Shown: positions 16,104 to 24,540 of the stretch, piece by piece
How the letters are laid out: every line of letters starts with the position of its first letter
How positions within the stretch are numbered: the first letter of the stretch is position 1
Made by a program: the position numbers and the translations under genes
NCBI GenBank assembly: GCA_045585955.1
Contig: JAZMZK010000130.1
Location: 1-37,988, forward strand
Source: SIG78 sp045585955
Lineage (GTDB): Bacteria; Verrucomicrobiota; Lentisphaeria; Victivallales; Victivallaceae
Reading direction: 5' to 3'
DNA: 37,988 nucleotides
Notes under the pieces: generated by a model
The model's input: only the letters and a program-made list of their open reading frames with translations
Database searches by the model: none
What the model was told of the DNA's origin: nothing

Positions 16104-16604
16104 TCAGCCAATGTTCGGCATACCTGCCATCGCAGCGGCATGATTAGCTGTAAGTGCAGCATTTCCGGTGCTGTCATCATCATCATCATCGCCTTCAAAG
16201 ACTTCATCCAACTGCTGAATAACCACATCGACTCCGGCAACAGTTACCCCGGCGGCGCTTTCCACCTGTTCAATGACCTGGCGCTGGATCTCTACTGCGG
16301 CAGTCGGGATGACTGTACCGTAGAAAATATTGACCTTGACCACGATCTTGAGCTTATCATCGCCATCTTTAACGATTTCAATAGCCCGGGAATGACTGCC
16401 AACCATACCGGCAAGATTATCCATGATCGCACTGCCGGCAAGGCGGGAAACACCATCCACTCCCAAAACCGCCCGGCTCACCAGGGCTGCAAGTACATTG
16501 TCATGTATTTTGATCAACCCCAATTCAGACGGGGCATCGCTCGTAACGGTGGTACGGGCATTGGCTGCGGCAACTGTACTGTTGGCATTTTCGGTGTTTT
16601 TCAT
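16104..16604 (-). CDS. Asp23/Gls24 family envelope stress protein
   Basis: A 166-residue protein. The segment IKIHDNVLAALVSRAVLGVDGVSRLAG and the later IFYGTVIPTAAVEIQRQVIEQVESAAGVTVAGVDVVIQ-type run are clear Asp23/Gls24 features. In Staphylococcus, Asp23 lies under the membrane and is tied to cell-wall stress. An acidic tract (GDDDDDDS) and an Ala-rich tail follow the domain. A very strong ribosome site (AAAAGGAGG) precedes the ATG, suggesting high expression. Its presence beside LPS genes in a Gram-negative is notable. Confidence 0.85.
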   Translation of the reverse strand: MKNTENANSTVAAANARTTVTSDAPSELGLIKIHDNVLAALVSRAVLGVDGVSRLAGSAIMDNLAGMVGSHSRAIEIVKDGDDKLKIVVKVNIFYGTVIPTAAVEIQRQVIEQVESAAGVTVAGVDVVIQQLDEVFEGDDDDDDSTGNAALTANHAAAMAGMPNIG

Positions 16605-16642
16605 AGATAACCTCCTTTTGGGTTCGAGTTTTATTTTATCAC

Positions 16643-16664
16643 GCCCGGAAGCCTGCTCCCGGGC
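16643..16664 (-). other. GC-rich hairpin between accC and the Asp23 gene
   Basis: GCCCGG (16643-16648) and CCGGGC (16659-16664) form a six-pair stem around a 10-nt loop, about 20 bases after the accC stop codon. It lacks a U-run on the minus strand, so full termination is doubtful; partial termination or mRNA end protection is possible. Confidence 0.4.
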
Positions 16665-16685
16665 ATGTACGGCATTAACGCCTGT

Positions 16686-18128
16686 TTATTTGACTGTTTT
16701 GCGGCGGCTTTTGCTCGCAGCTTTTTCTACCGCCGGAGTTTCTTCAACGGCAGCTTTTTTCTTATCAGAACTGTCGCTATCGCTCATAAAAGCCCGTTCT
16801 ACAAAACCGGTATCATAATTACCGGCGGTAAAGTCTTTATCGTTGACGATCTTCATTGAGAACGGGATCGTGGTTTTGACCCCGTCAACAATAAACTCAT
16901 CCAACGCGCGGCGGCAGCGGATGATCGCCTGCTCGCGATTGGGAGCCTTAACGATAAGTTTGGCGATCATACTGTCGTAGTAAGGCGGAATACGGTAACC
17001 GCTGTAAACATGAGTATCGACCCGCACACCAATACCGCCGGCAGGCACCAGCAGTTTGACTTCGCCGGGGCACGGAGTGAACTTGGTATCCGGATTTTCC
17101 GCATTGATACGGCATTCGATAACATGACCTTCAAACTTGATATCCTTCTGACGGACACTCAAAGTTTCTCCGGCAGCGATGCGGATCTGTTCTTTTACAA
17201 TATCCACACCGGTAAGTTCTTCAGTTACCGGGTGTTCCACCTGAACACGGGTGTTCATTTCCATAAAATAGAAATTTCCTTCCTGTGTCAGCAAAAACTC
17301 AATAGTACCGGCATTGGTATATCCGGCAGCTTTGGCTGCTTTGACTGCCGCTGTCCCCATCTTTTCCCGCAACTTACTGTTGAGAGCCGGCGACGGGGAT
17401 TCTTCGATAAGCTTCTGATTACGCCGCTGCACACTGCAATCGCGTTCGCCCAGATGCACCACATTACCGTGATTATCCGCCAATATCTGGAACTCGATAT
17501 GCCGGGGATTGATAATGTATTTTTCCATATAAAGCGAACCGTCGCCAAAAGCATTTTCCGCTTCAGTTTTAGCCGAGTGGAACCCCTGGATCAAGCTGGC
17601 TTCGTTATGAGCTATACGCATACCGCGACCACCGCCGCCGGCAGTAGCCTTGACGATGACCGGATAACCCAGCTTCTGCGCCATCTTCACAGCATCGGCT
17701 TCGGTATTGATCAAACCTTCGCTGCCGGGAGTCACCGGCACACCGGCTTTCATCATCGTTTCGCGGGCAACCGCTTTGTCACCCAAAGCACGCATGGCTT
17801 CAGGAGTCGGCCCGATAAAAGTTATATTATGTTTGCGGCAGGCTTCGGCAAAGTAAGCATTTTCTGCCAGAAACCCGTAGCCCGGATGGATAGCATCCAC
17901 ATCACAAATCGCCGCTACACTCAAGATACGGTCGATCAAAAGATAGCTTGCAGATGCCTGGGCAGGCCCGATACAAACTGCCTCGTCGGCTTCACGCACC
18001 GGCAAACTGTCGGCATCAGCAATACTGTATACCGCAACAGTTTTAATGCCCAATTCCCGACAGGCACGGATCACCCGCAAAGCGATCTCGCCGCGGTTGG
18101 CTATCAGAATCTTATTGAAAAGAGCCAT
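16686..18128 (-). CDS. accC: Acetyl-CoA carboxylase biotin carboxylase subunit
   Basis: A 480-residue ATP-grasp enzyme that carboxylates biotin on BCCP, the first half-reaction of fatty acid synthesis. Motifs in order: ILIANRGEIALRVIRACRELG at the start, HPGYGFLAENAYFAEAC, the glycine-rich ATP loop KATAGGGGRGMRIAH, SVQRRNQKLIEE, and MEMNTRVQVEHPVTE. A Lys/Ala/Glu-rich tail of about 30 residues follows the normal end of the family (usual length about 450), after RAFMSDSDSSD. It follows accB by 23 bases. The carboxyltransferase genes accA/accD are not in this window. Confidence 0.96.
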   Translation of the reverse strand: MALFNKILIANRGEIALRVIRACRELGIKTVAVYSIADADSLPVREADEAVCIGPAQASASYLLIDRILSVAAICDVDAIHPGYGFLAENAYFAEACRKHNITFIGPTPEAMRALGDKAVARETMMKAGVPVTPGSEGLINTEADAVKMAQKLGYPVIVKATAGGGGRGMRIAHNEASLIQGFHSAKTEAENAFGDGSLYMEKYIINPRHIEFQILADNHGNVVHLGERDCSVQRRNQKLIEESPSPALNSKLREKMGTAAVKAAKAAGYTNAGTIEFLLTQEGNFYFMEMNTRVQVEHPVTEELTGVDIVKEQIRIAAGETLSVRQKDIKFEGHVIECRINAENPDTKFTPCPGEVKLLVPAGGIGVRVDTHVYSGYRIPPYYDSMIAKLIVKAPNREQAIIRCRRALDEFIVDGVKTTIPFSMKIVNDKDFTAGNYDTGFVERAFMSDSDSSDKKKAAVEETPAVEKAASKSRRKTVK

Positions 18129-18151
18129 AAAAATTTCCCGGATGTTGTTTT

Positions 18152-18601
18152 TTATTCAATCACGAAAAGCGGCTGACCAAATTCCACAGCACTGCCGTTT
18201 TCCACAAGAATATCCCGGATAACACCGGATTTTTCGGCTTTGATCTCGTTCATGACCTTCATTGCTTCCACAATGCAGACCACAGTGTCGGGCGTAACCT
18301 TGTCGCCAACCTTGACAAAAGGTGCTGCTTCCGGGCTGGGCGCACGGTACAGGGTACCGACCAGCGGCGAATCGATAGTAATGCGATTGGCGTTGTCAGC
18401 AGCCGGTGCAGCAGCCACAGGAGCCGGTGCAGGAGCAGCGGCAGCTACCGGTGCCGGAGCGATCACGCTGACCGGAGCAGCAACCACGGCACTGGAACCG
18501 CGTTTGATTTCCAGAGTAAAACCATCTCGTTCAAGCTTGAGTTCAGCCAGATCATTGGCTGCCACGATCTCGGCGATCGCTTTGATGTCGTCAATTTTCA
18601 T
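18152..18601 (-). CDS. accB: Biotin carboxyl carrier protein of acetyl-CoA carboxylase
   Basis: A 149-residue carrier. An N-terminal helix region (MKIDDIKAIAEIVAANDLAE) leads into a Pro/Ala-rich flexible linker of about 40 residues, then a C-terminal biotinyl domain with the VEAMKVMNE motif (biotinylated Lys115). SPLVGTLYRAPSPEAAPFVKVGD precedes it as usual. An upstream TTG at 18613 is open, but ATG 18601 with GGA seven bases upstream gives the standard N-terminus. Directly upstream of accC. Confidence 0.95.
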   Translation of the reverse strand: MKIDDIKAIAEIVAANDLAELKLERDGFTLEIKRGSSAVVAAPVSVIAPAPVAAAAPAPAPVAAAPAADNANRITIDSPLVGTLYRAPSPEAAPFVKVGDKVTPDTVVCIVEAMKVMNEIKAEKSGVIRDILVENGSAVEFGQPLFVIE

Positions 18602-18663
18602 TTTCACATCCAATCTGTTAAATTCGTTACTGATTCTCTATATACAAACACAAATCGTTTTTT

Positions 18664-19107
18664 TTATTTTGTCAAACGCTTGAGCAGCGCTTTCAAGGCC
18701 CATTCGTAGCCGTCAGTACCCAATCCGGCAATCATTCCGATACAAGCCGGTGCGGTCAGACTCTCGTGCCGGAAACTCTCCCGGCTGCTTATGTTGCTTA
18801 TATGCACCTCTATTGCCGGAACTTTTGAACACGCCCGCAAAGCATCGGCAATAGCCACCGATGTATGAGTGTATGCAGCCGGATTGATGACTATACCATC
18901 TACCGGCGAACCGGTCAATATCGCATTGAGCCGATCTACGATAACGCCTTCGTGATTGCTTTGCAGAAACTCCAGCTCGCAACCGCTCGATTCAGCGATC
19001 TTCCGCAAAGAATTTTCCACATCTGCCAGCGTTGTATAACCGTAAATATCCGGTTCTCTCACACCCAACAGCCCCAGATTCGGACCGTTTATTATCAATA
19101 TCTTCAT
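18664..19107 (-). CDS. aroQ: Type II 3-dehydroquinate dehydratase
   Basis: A 147-residue dodecameric-class enzyme of the shikimate pathway that dehydrates 3-dehydroquinate. The N-terminal INGPNLGLLGVREPDIYG contains the catalytic Tyr22 on the active-site lid. SNHEG, INPAAYTHTSVA and EVHISNISSRESFRHES are the other diagnostic motifs, the last carrying the catalytic-site His/Arg group. Length is typical. GAGG precedes the ATG. A predicted promoter lies about 80 bases upstream. Confidence 0.96.
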   Translation of the reverse strand: MKILIINGPNLGLLGVREPDIYGYTTLADVENSLRKIAESSGCELEFLQSNHEGVIVDRLNAILTGSPVDGIVINPAAYTHTSVAIADALRACSKVPAIEVHISNISSRESFRHESLTAPACIGMIAGLGTDGYEWALKALLKRLTK

Positions 19108-19194
19108 TTACAACCTCGTTTGCAGTTTTGTCTGCATCTTGCATTCAGCATAAACCCATTACATATTTTCAAGATACAACACCCCTGCCAATAT

Positions 19195-19224
19195 AATATA
19201 CACTCTAAAAGTCCATATTGCCAA
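19195..19224 (-). promoter_or_regulatory. Predicted promoter of aroQ-accB-accC
   Basis: On the minus strand TTGGCA (19224-19219) and TATATT (19200-19195) are 18 bases apart. The predicted start near 19188 gives a leader of about 80 bases before aroQ. It sits in the 130-base gap after the RodZ-like gene. Confidence 0.5.
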
Positions 19225-19237
19225 TTTTGCATTGTTT

Positions 19238-20071
19238 TTATTCTGCCACCGGCAATTTGGGCAGGTCAAGTGTAGGCGGTTCCAGCAGCGGATAAATGGT
19301 GTTGGGGTCAAAATGCTGCTGACCGGCGGCGGGTTTTACCACAGTGACATTCGGAGTATTTTTCTGACTCAACAGGATCACTCCGAGGGTTATCAGCACA
19401 GCCACCAGTACAACAGCCCCTGCCAAGCCCCAGACAATGTGTTTCATACGCCTGGCGTTGACCTCTTCGCCGGCGGCATCCACCTCCAAAGATTTCATCA
19501 TTGCATCATTGCAGGAATATTCGAGCTGCTCTTTGAGTTTGGCAACCATCTGCCCGGTGGTTTCATCGCTCAATTTATAAAAACTGCACAAACTTCTGAT
19601 ATAACCGATCACAAAAGCCAGCGGCGGCAAAGCCTTGAGGTCTTCATTTTCCAGAGCTTCAAGATAACGCGCCTGAATCAGTGTTGCTTGCTCCAACGCC
19701 TTTCTATCCAACTGGTGATGTTCGCGCAACATCCGCAAAGCCGTACCGAAACTTTTGCCGACTACTGCCAATTCCGCCTCCGAAATCTTCCTGACTGCCG
19801 GTTTTTCCTCCAGCGGCATAGTTCCGGCAGGGCAGTTCATCGGCAGTCTGGAACGCGGTATATCGGCAAGATCATCCGTCACATTACTGCCATTGGCGGC
19901 AATGTTAAAACCTGCTGTTGCAAAATTTTCTCCGGACTTATCTCCGGCACCGGGTACAACCTGACTTTCAAGCTGAATATCTTCAACATGCACACTGTCA
20001 TTTTCAGCGCCTTTTTCATCGCTGTCTGCAAAGTTGAAATTCAATTCCATTTTCCGGGGATCATTTTCCAT
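19238..20071 (-). CDS. RodZ-like helix-turn-helix membrane protein
   Basis: A 277-residue protein. An acidic disordered N-terminus of about 80 residues precedes a helix-turn-helix domain of the RodZ/YfgA type (SFGTALRMLREHHQLDRKALEQATLI, then RYLEALENEDLKALPPLAFVIGYIRSLC). One membrane helix follows at about 212-234 (HIVWGLAGAVVLVAVLITLG), then a short Pro-rich C-terminus outside. RodZ links the MreB cytoskeleton to the membrane. Here the domain order is conserved but the periplasmic domain is very short and the N-terminal extension is extra. It directly follows ftsK by 38 bases, fitting a cell-shape/division role. Confidence 0.75.
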   Translation of the reverse strand: MENDPRKMELNFNFADSDEKGAENDSVHVEDIQLESQVVPGAGDKSGENFATAGFNIAANGSNVTDDLADIPRSRLPMNCPAGTMPLEEKPAVRKISEAELAVVGKSFGTALRMLREHHQLDRKALEQATLIQARYLEALENEDLKALPPLAFVIGYIRSLCSFYKLSDETTGQMVAKLKEQLEYSCNDAMMKSLEVDAAGEEVNARRMKHIVWGLAGAVVLVAVLITLGVILLSQKNTPNVTVVKPAAGQQHFDPNTIYPLLEPPTLDLPKLPVAE

Positions 20072-20109
20072 ATAGCCATCCTTTTATCTCTGCAAATCCC
20101 GCACATTTA

Positions 20110-22677
20110 TTAATTAAGTATATCGTCAAACACCAATATATCCCGCTTGGCGCCACTGCCGGAGGGCGGTCCCACAATACCCCGTTCTTCCATAAGGTCG
20201 ATCAATTCGGCAGCCCGGTTGTAACCGATCTTGAGCCGCCGCTGGATATAGCTGGTACTGGCCTTCTTTTCCAGCAGCACCACTTCCAGAGCCTTGCGTA
20301 CCAGATCATCATCCCCCGGCTGCATGTACCTTGCCACCATGGGATCAAGCTCAAAACCGCTGTCGATAAAAGCTTCTGCATCTTCCTCGCTCCAATCGCC
20401 GGCAGAACTGCGGGAACCTTTTTTATTCATTGGCACATCATCGCCATCCTCATCCTCGTTACCGGCAACCACCTGCTCATCAAAACTCTGCGGCGCCTGG
20501 TCAGATACAAACTTGACCACCTGCTTGATGTCGCCATCCGCCACCCATGCTCCCTGAATACGCTCCAGCTCCAATCCCCGTTTGGGACAAAGCAAAAGCA
20601 TATCGCCCATCCCCAGCAATGCTTCGGCGCCCTTCTGGTCAAGGATCACCCGGCTGTCGGTCAAACTGGGCACCCGGAAACTTATCCGGGTAGGCAGATT
20701 GCTCTTGATGGTACCGGTAATAACATCCCGGCTGGGCCGCTGGGTTGCCACCACGATATGCACCCCGGCAGCACGCCCCTTGGCGGCAATACGGGAAATA
20801 GATGTTTCAATATCGCTGCGGGCATCGGTCTGCATAAGGTCGGCAAGCTCGTCAATAATTACGATCAACACCGGCAGTTTGTCAGGTATTGGAACACCGT
20901 CATCATCCAAAACCGGAGTTTCCGGCAGCTGACGGTTGTTGTAATCTTTAAGTTTACGCACCCCTGCTTTGGCAAGCTGTTTGTAACGCTTGTCCATTTC
21001 AGTAGCCGCCCACCGCAAAGCCAGCGGGACTTTCTTGAAATCGTCGATCACCGGCGTTATCAAGTGGGGCAAAGTGGCGTAATCCGCCATTTCCACAACT
21101 TTGGGGTCAACCAGAATAAGTTTAAGATCTTCGGGGCCGAACTTCATAAGCAAGCTCATAATAAGTGTATTCATACACACCGACTTACCGCTGCCGGTAG
21201 CTCCGGCGATCAGCAAATGCGGAGCCATCGCCAAATCCACCACCACCGGCTCGCCGGAAACATCTTTGCCCAGCACTATGGGTATTTCCATACGGCTGTT
21301 TTTCCACACATCGGCTTCCATGATCGAACGCATGGTAATACCTTCAGCCTCGCTGTTGGGCACTTCCACACCGATCACATCTTTGCCGGGGATGGGTGCG
21401 AGAATACGCAAACTGCGTGCTTTAAGATTCATGGCAATATTGTTTTCGATTTCAGTGACCTTGCTGACCTTTACACTGGGAGCGAGCTTGATCTCGTAAC
21501 GGGTCACCCGTGGGCCGGAAACATGCCCGACTACCTGACCATCGACCTTGAAACTTTCCAGCACCATCTGCAAAACTTCTTTGTTGCGGGCGATGACTTC
21601 GGGCTTTTCTCCGGCGATCTCCGAACCTTTGCCCAACATGGTCATCAGGGGCAGAACATAATCGCTGCTGCGGACTTTGACCGCCTTTTCGCCTGCCTGC
21701 ACCAAAGTCGGTTTAGCCAATTCATGCACCGGCGGAGCAGCAGGAGTGCTTTCGTTTTTACTGCTTACAGCAGGAGTTGTTTCAGGCATGACCGGCTCAA
21801 TATTTTCTACCTGAACAGCCGGAGCTTCCACCGCCGTCCGGGCAAAAAGATCGCCATCGTTACTTTTTTCTGCTGCCATTGCCGGAACCGGTACTTGAGC
21901 GGTTTTTTCCGCTTCAACTTCCGCCGTAAGCTGTTGAGAAAGTTCTTCGTTGCGGGCGGTAAGCTGGCGGACTCTTTCGGCAAAGGAGATTTTTTCCTTT
22001 TTGGCAGTTTTTTCCGGGCGAACCACTTCTTTTTCCATAGCATACCCGCTGTCGGAGGCAGGAATCAGCAAATCAACAGCATTGACCAGCACCGAGTGCC
22101 ATTCTGACCGGTAAAGCATTATCAAACCAGCCAGCAAAAGCGTGGAACTCACCAGAATACACCCCACCGGCCCAATGGAAAGCCGCAAAACACCGGGTTG
22201 AATACTTTCGCAGCCGGGAGCCGCCAGCAACTGTCCGAAGACTCCGCCGGAGAGTGCATAATCAGCCGCCGCGCTTCTGCCTAAACCCAACTCTTCACAT
22301 GTTCCGGCAAACGCTGCCGGATCAAACGCAAAAATCACCGATGCGCCGATCAAAGCCAACAATGTTCCGGGAATAAAAAACCATGTGCGGCACAGTTTCT
22401 GCGGCATAAAGGAGCGGATCGCTGCCAGCAGCACGATCACTGCCAGCAGGTAAGTTGCCAGCCCGAACAAAAGAAAAAGCATACAGGCAACCTTGGCGCC
22501 CACATTCCCTATCCAATTATTGACCACACCGGAAACGCCGCCGGAAAGCACTGCAAAATCGCCGGGATCATGCGAAATCACTGCCAGAAAAAACAGCACC
22601 GCACCCAGCAGATAAAAAAGGTTGCGCACCCGGAAAGGATTCCCGGATTCACCTGAAATATTTTCGTTTTTTGCCAC
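20110..22677 (-). CDS. ftsK: DNA translocase FtsK/SpoIIIE
   Basis: An 855-residue septal DNA pump that moves chromosome ends during division. Four to five membrane helices lie in residues ~20-215. A Glu/Pro/Ala-rich linker of about 130 residues follows, then the motor (Walker A GATGSGKSVCMN; Walker B LPVLIVIIDELADLM). A C-terminal winged-helix gamma domain (about residues 790-850, STSYIQRRLKIGYNRAAELIDLMEERGIVGP) reads KOPS-like sites. The start is taken as GTG 22677, with AGGG nine bases before it; a TTG three codons upstream is the alternative. A Lys/Arg-rich insert and a DEDGDD acidic stretch lie just before the gamma domain. Confidence 0.95.
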   Translation of the reverse strand: MAKNENISGESGNPFRVRNLFYLLGAVLFFLAVISHDPGDFAVLSGGVSGVVNNWIGNVGAKVACMLFLLFGLATYLLAVIVLLAAIRSFMPQKLCRTWFFIPGTLLALIGASVIFAFDPAAFAGTCEELGLGRSAAADYALSGGVFGQLLAAPGCESIQPGVLRLSIGPVGCILVSSTLLLAGLIMLYRSEWHSVLVNAVDLLIPASDSGYAMEKEVVRPEKTAKKEKISFAERVRQLTARNEELSQQLTAEVEAEKTAQVPVPAMAAEKSNDGDLFARTAVEAPAVQVENIEPVMPETTPAVSSKNESTPAAPPVHELAKPTLVQAGEKAVKVRSSDYVLPLMTMLGKGSEIAGEKPEVIARNKEVLQMVLESFKVDGQVVGHVSGPRVTRYEIKLAPSVKVSKVTEIENNIAMNLKARSLRILAPIPGKDVIGVEVPNSEAEGITMRSIMEADVWKNSRMEIPIVLGKDVSGEPVVVDLAMAPHLLIAGATGSGKSVCMNTLIMSLLMKFGPEDLKLILVDPKVVEMADYATLPHLITPVIDDFKKVPLALRWAATEMDKRYKQLAKAGVRKLKDYNNRQLPETPVLDDDGVPIPDKLPVLIVIIDELADLMQTDARSDIETSISRIAAKGRAAGVHIVVATQRPSRDVITGTIKSNLPTRISFRVPSLTDSRVILDQKGAEALLGMGDMLLLCPKRGLELERIQGAWVADGDIKQVVKFVSDQAPQSFDEQVVAGNEDEDGDDVPMNKKGSRSSAGDWSEEDAEAFIDSGFELDPMVARYMQPGDDDLVRKALEVVLLEKKASTSYIQRRLKIGYNRAAELIDLMEERGIVGPPSGSGAKRDILVFDDILN

Positions 22678-22840
22678 AATAACCAACCCTGCTGAAAAAT
22701 AAAATGTATATTACTCTGGTAATATAATCATCAGAAAAACAAATGCAAGGCAATAATCAAAATAATCTGCAACTTTTCTGAAATACATTCAGCGGTCAAC
22801 ATAAGAAGATTGAACGCCGGAGCAACCGGCTTGCCGCAAA

Positions 22841-23560
22841 CTATCTTGCTGACCGGAAAGCATCAGCTTCGGCACACAATCTGCCGAAAAATACACCGGC
22901 AAGATCGTCCATGCGTTCCGGATGGAACTGCACCCCCAACACCATCCGGTCGGGAGTATCAAGCTCAATAGCTTCAATTGTTCCATCAAACGCTTGAGCG
23001 GTAACGACCATATTGCTGCCGAGGTTTTCCGGATCAACAGCCTGATGATGAAAGCTGTTGACTTCCAGCCGGGCTCCGACTTCAAGTTGCAGGGTATCAG
23101 CAAAAAATCCGGAACGGCAGATCCGGGCATCGTGTCTTTTTCCGCCACGATGAAAATCATCGGCATTTTCAAGATGCTGGATAAGTTTGCCGCCGGTCAC
23201 TATATTAAGCAGCTGACAACCGGCGCAAATGCCCAAAACAGGTAAATTACGCCGCATGAGCGCATTGCCGAAAGCAATATCAAAATGCGCCCTCAACCGC
23301 CCGAGAAAAGTTTCCGGATGCGGCTCGCAGCCATACTCCGATGGCAGGTAATCTTTACCGCCAACCAGCAAAACACCATCAGCCAGATCAAGCCACGATT
23401 CAATAAGTTCGGTATTTTCAATAGAAGGCATAAGCACCGGAAGCCCGCCTGATTCAAACACGCGTTGAGAGTATGCACTGCCCAGGGTATCAGTTTCTCT
23501 CTGACTCAAGATATCAACAGCCATATTCAAAAGAATGACCGGACGCCGTTTTTTAACCAT
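22841..23560 (-). CDS. Class I glutamine amidotransferase-like gamma-glutamyl hydrolase (peptidase C26)
   Basis: A 239-residue protein of the PuuD/gamma-glutamyl-GABA hydrolase family. The nucleophile motif is GICAGCQ (Cys112). NSFHHQAVD is the family's substrate-side motif, and QFHPER (His213, Glu215) completes the triad. DGVLLVGGKDYLPSEYG near residue 60 is also typical. The family cleaves gamma-glutamyl amides; the substrate here is unknown. ATG 23560 is preferred to 23575 because GGAG lies nine bases before it. It is transcribed away from the plus-strand island. A gamma-glutamylcyclotransferase-like gene lies 1.7 kb away on the other strand. Confidence 0.85.
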   Translation of the reverse strand: MVKKRRPVILLNMAVDILSQRETDTLGSAYSQRVFESGGLPVLMPSIENTELIESWLDLADGVLLVGGKDYLPSEYGCEPHPETFLGRLRAHFDIAFGNALMRRNLPVLGICAGCQLLNIVTGGKLIQHLENADDFHRGGKRHDARICRSGFFADTLQLEVGARLEVNSFHHQAVDPENLGSNMVVTAQAFDGTIEAIELDTPDRMVLGVQFHPERMDDLAGVFFGRLCAEADAFRSAR

Positions 23561-23596
23561 AAAAACAATCTCCATGATAGTTGAAATCGGTTTTAT

Positions 23597-23624
23597 AATA
23601 TAACATAAAACTCTCTTTTTTCAA
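23597..23624 (-). promoter_or_regulatory. Predicted promoter of the C26 hydrolase gene
   Basis: On the minus strand TTGAAA (23624-23619) and TATATT (23602-23597) are 16 bases apart, with a predicted start near 23590, about 30 bases before the ATG. Confidence 0.5.
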
Positions 23625-23705
23625 GGCACTTTTAAGTTCTTCCGGTCAATATTTCCTTACAATAGAGGCAATCAAAAAACTCTCTATTGCCGTAAAAAAA
23701 AATCG

Positions 23706-23754
23706 AAAAAAGTGTGCTTTTCCTGAAAAATCACGAAAAGCACGCTTTTTTTTT
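23706..23754. terminator. Strong two-way hairpin terminator in a divergent gap
   Basis: A 17-bp stem (23706-23722 with 23735-23751) has one G-U pair and a 12-nt loop. It is flanked by nine T's on the plus strand (23746-23754) and A-runs before it, so it can act on both strands. It lies between a minus-strand gene and a plus-strand gene that point away from each other, so no annotated transcript ends here. Confidence 0.8.
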
Positions 23755-23848
23755 GCGTACATGCTTTGTAAAGAACAGTAAAAATTATGTTATGAAAAAT
23801 TGTATGACATATTGCGTATAGAGTTTGTAAACAGCCAAGGAGAGCACC

Positions 23849-24022
23849 ATGAAAATCAAAAGTCGTCAGTGGGCAATGATCGTTTTTGTCTTGATCATGT
23901 TGAGATGGTTTTTAATGTTGTTGGCAAGTCAGGTCTTCTGGTATAGCCTTGGATCGATCACCCTGATCGCACTGGCTGTTGTTTTTTTATATGTTATATT
24001 CATCAGACCGTTTACTGTATGA
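23849..24022 (+). CDS. Small two-helix membrane protein, 57 aa
   Basis: A short ORF starting MKIKSRQWAM with AAGGAG six bases before its ATG. Two hydrophobic helices are predicted (about 9-27 and 31-52) around a short Trp/Tyr-containing turn; the basic N-terminus and Arg near the end suggest both termini are inside. No family is recognised. It opens a run of three similar-sized membrane proteins, 11 bases before the next start, so the genes are probably one transcript. Coding is supported by the strong ribosome site and the tight spacing. Confidence 0.7.
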   Translation: MKIKSRQWAMIVFVLIMLRWFLMLLASQVFWYSLGSITLIALAVVFLYVIFIRPFTV

Positions 24023-24033
24023 GGTAATGTAAA

Positions 24034-24234
24034 ATGAACACTCCCGACAAAGCTCTTTTTGCTCTTTTAGTTCTGTTTTGTGCCGGACTGGGGCTGCTGC
24101 TGATCGGCTATTTGATCTACTTTGTGTGGTTCATTCTGGAACTGGCACTTAAAACCCACTGGATAACCATCCCCATCGGCATTATTGCAATGGTTTTTCT
24201 TATACTGCAGGCATTGGCAATGCAGTCCAAATAA
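24034..24234 (+). CDS. Small two-helix membrane protein, 66 aa
   Basis: Two long hydrophobic segments (about 8-38 and 43-62) are joined by a short polar turn (KTHW). GAGG from the end of the previous gene is its ribosome site, nine bases before ATG. The layout resembles the next gene (long helix, Lys-containing turn, helix, Gln and a Lys-ended tail), suggesting the two are distant paralogues. No known family is recognised. Confidence 0.7.
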   Translation: MNTPDKALFALLVLFCAGLGLLLIGYLIYFVWFILELALKTHWITIPIGIIAMVFLILQALAMQSK

Positions 24235-24267
24235 TCAACTCGCTATAATATAATAAGGATATACTGT

Positions 24268-24477
24268 ATGATCGAAATGATCGAAAAAATTTTAGTTTAC
24301 ACTGCTATCGCCATTTTCTTCATTCTTCTGGCAGGAGCTATTTTCTACTTTCTCTTTTTTGCTTTAAGTCTGCTTTGCGAAGTAAAGGGTTTTTTCTCAA
24401 CGCTGGTGGTGCTTATTGGGACATTTTATGGTATAATCATGTTGATTTATTCCTTGCAATGGCTGGGCAAAAAATGA
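24268..24477 (+). CDS. Small two-helix membrane protein, 69 aa
   Basis: It starts MIEMIEKILV and is almost wholly hydrophobic: helices at about 7-37 and 43-63, a turn with EVKG, and a Lys-Lys end. AAGGA lies eight bases before the ATG, and it begins 33 bases after the preceding gene. Function unknown; holin-like, toxin-like or subunit roles cannot be separated from sequence alone. Confidence 0.7.
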   Translation: MIEMIEKILVYTAIAIFFILLAGAIFYFLFFALSLLCEVKGFFSTLVVLIGTFYGIIMLIYSLQWLGKK

Positions 24478-24497
24478 AAAACAATCAAAAAAAACCG

Positions 24498-24503
24498 TAT
24501 AAT
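24498..24503 (+). promoter_or_regulatory. Possible -10 box before the pentapeptide gene
   Basis: A perfect TATAAT lies 38 bases before the ATG at 24541, with only a weak -35 (ATGAAA region) upstream. It may give extra transcription of the second half of the island. Confidence 0.3.
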
Positions 24504-24540
24504 TATTTTCAGACAATTTAACCAAAAAGGATTTTTTACC

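Noticed and set aside
17010..18176. Plus-strand open frame of 388 codons opposite accC
   Set aside because: Shadow of a well-defined AccC frame.
20758..22107. Plus-strand open frame of 449 codons opposite ftsK
   Set aside because: It lies wholly within a clear ftsK reading frame; its translation has no recognisable domain and no ribosome site.
22816..22830. Terminator after the C26 hydrolase gene
   Set aside because: Only a 5-bp stem with no U-run; too weak to call.
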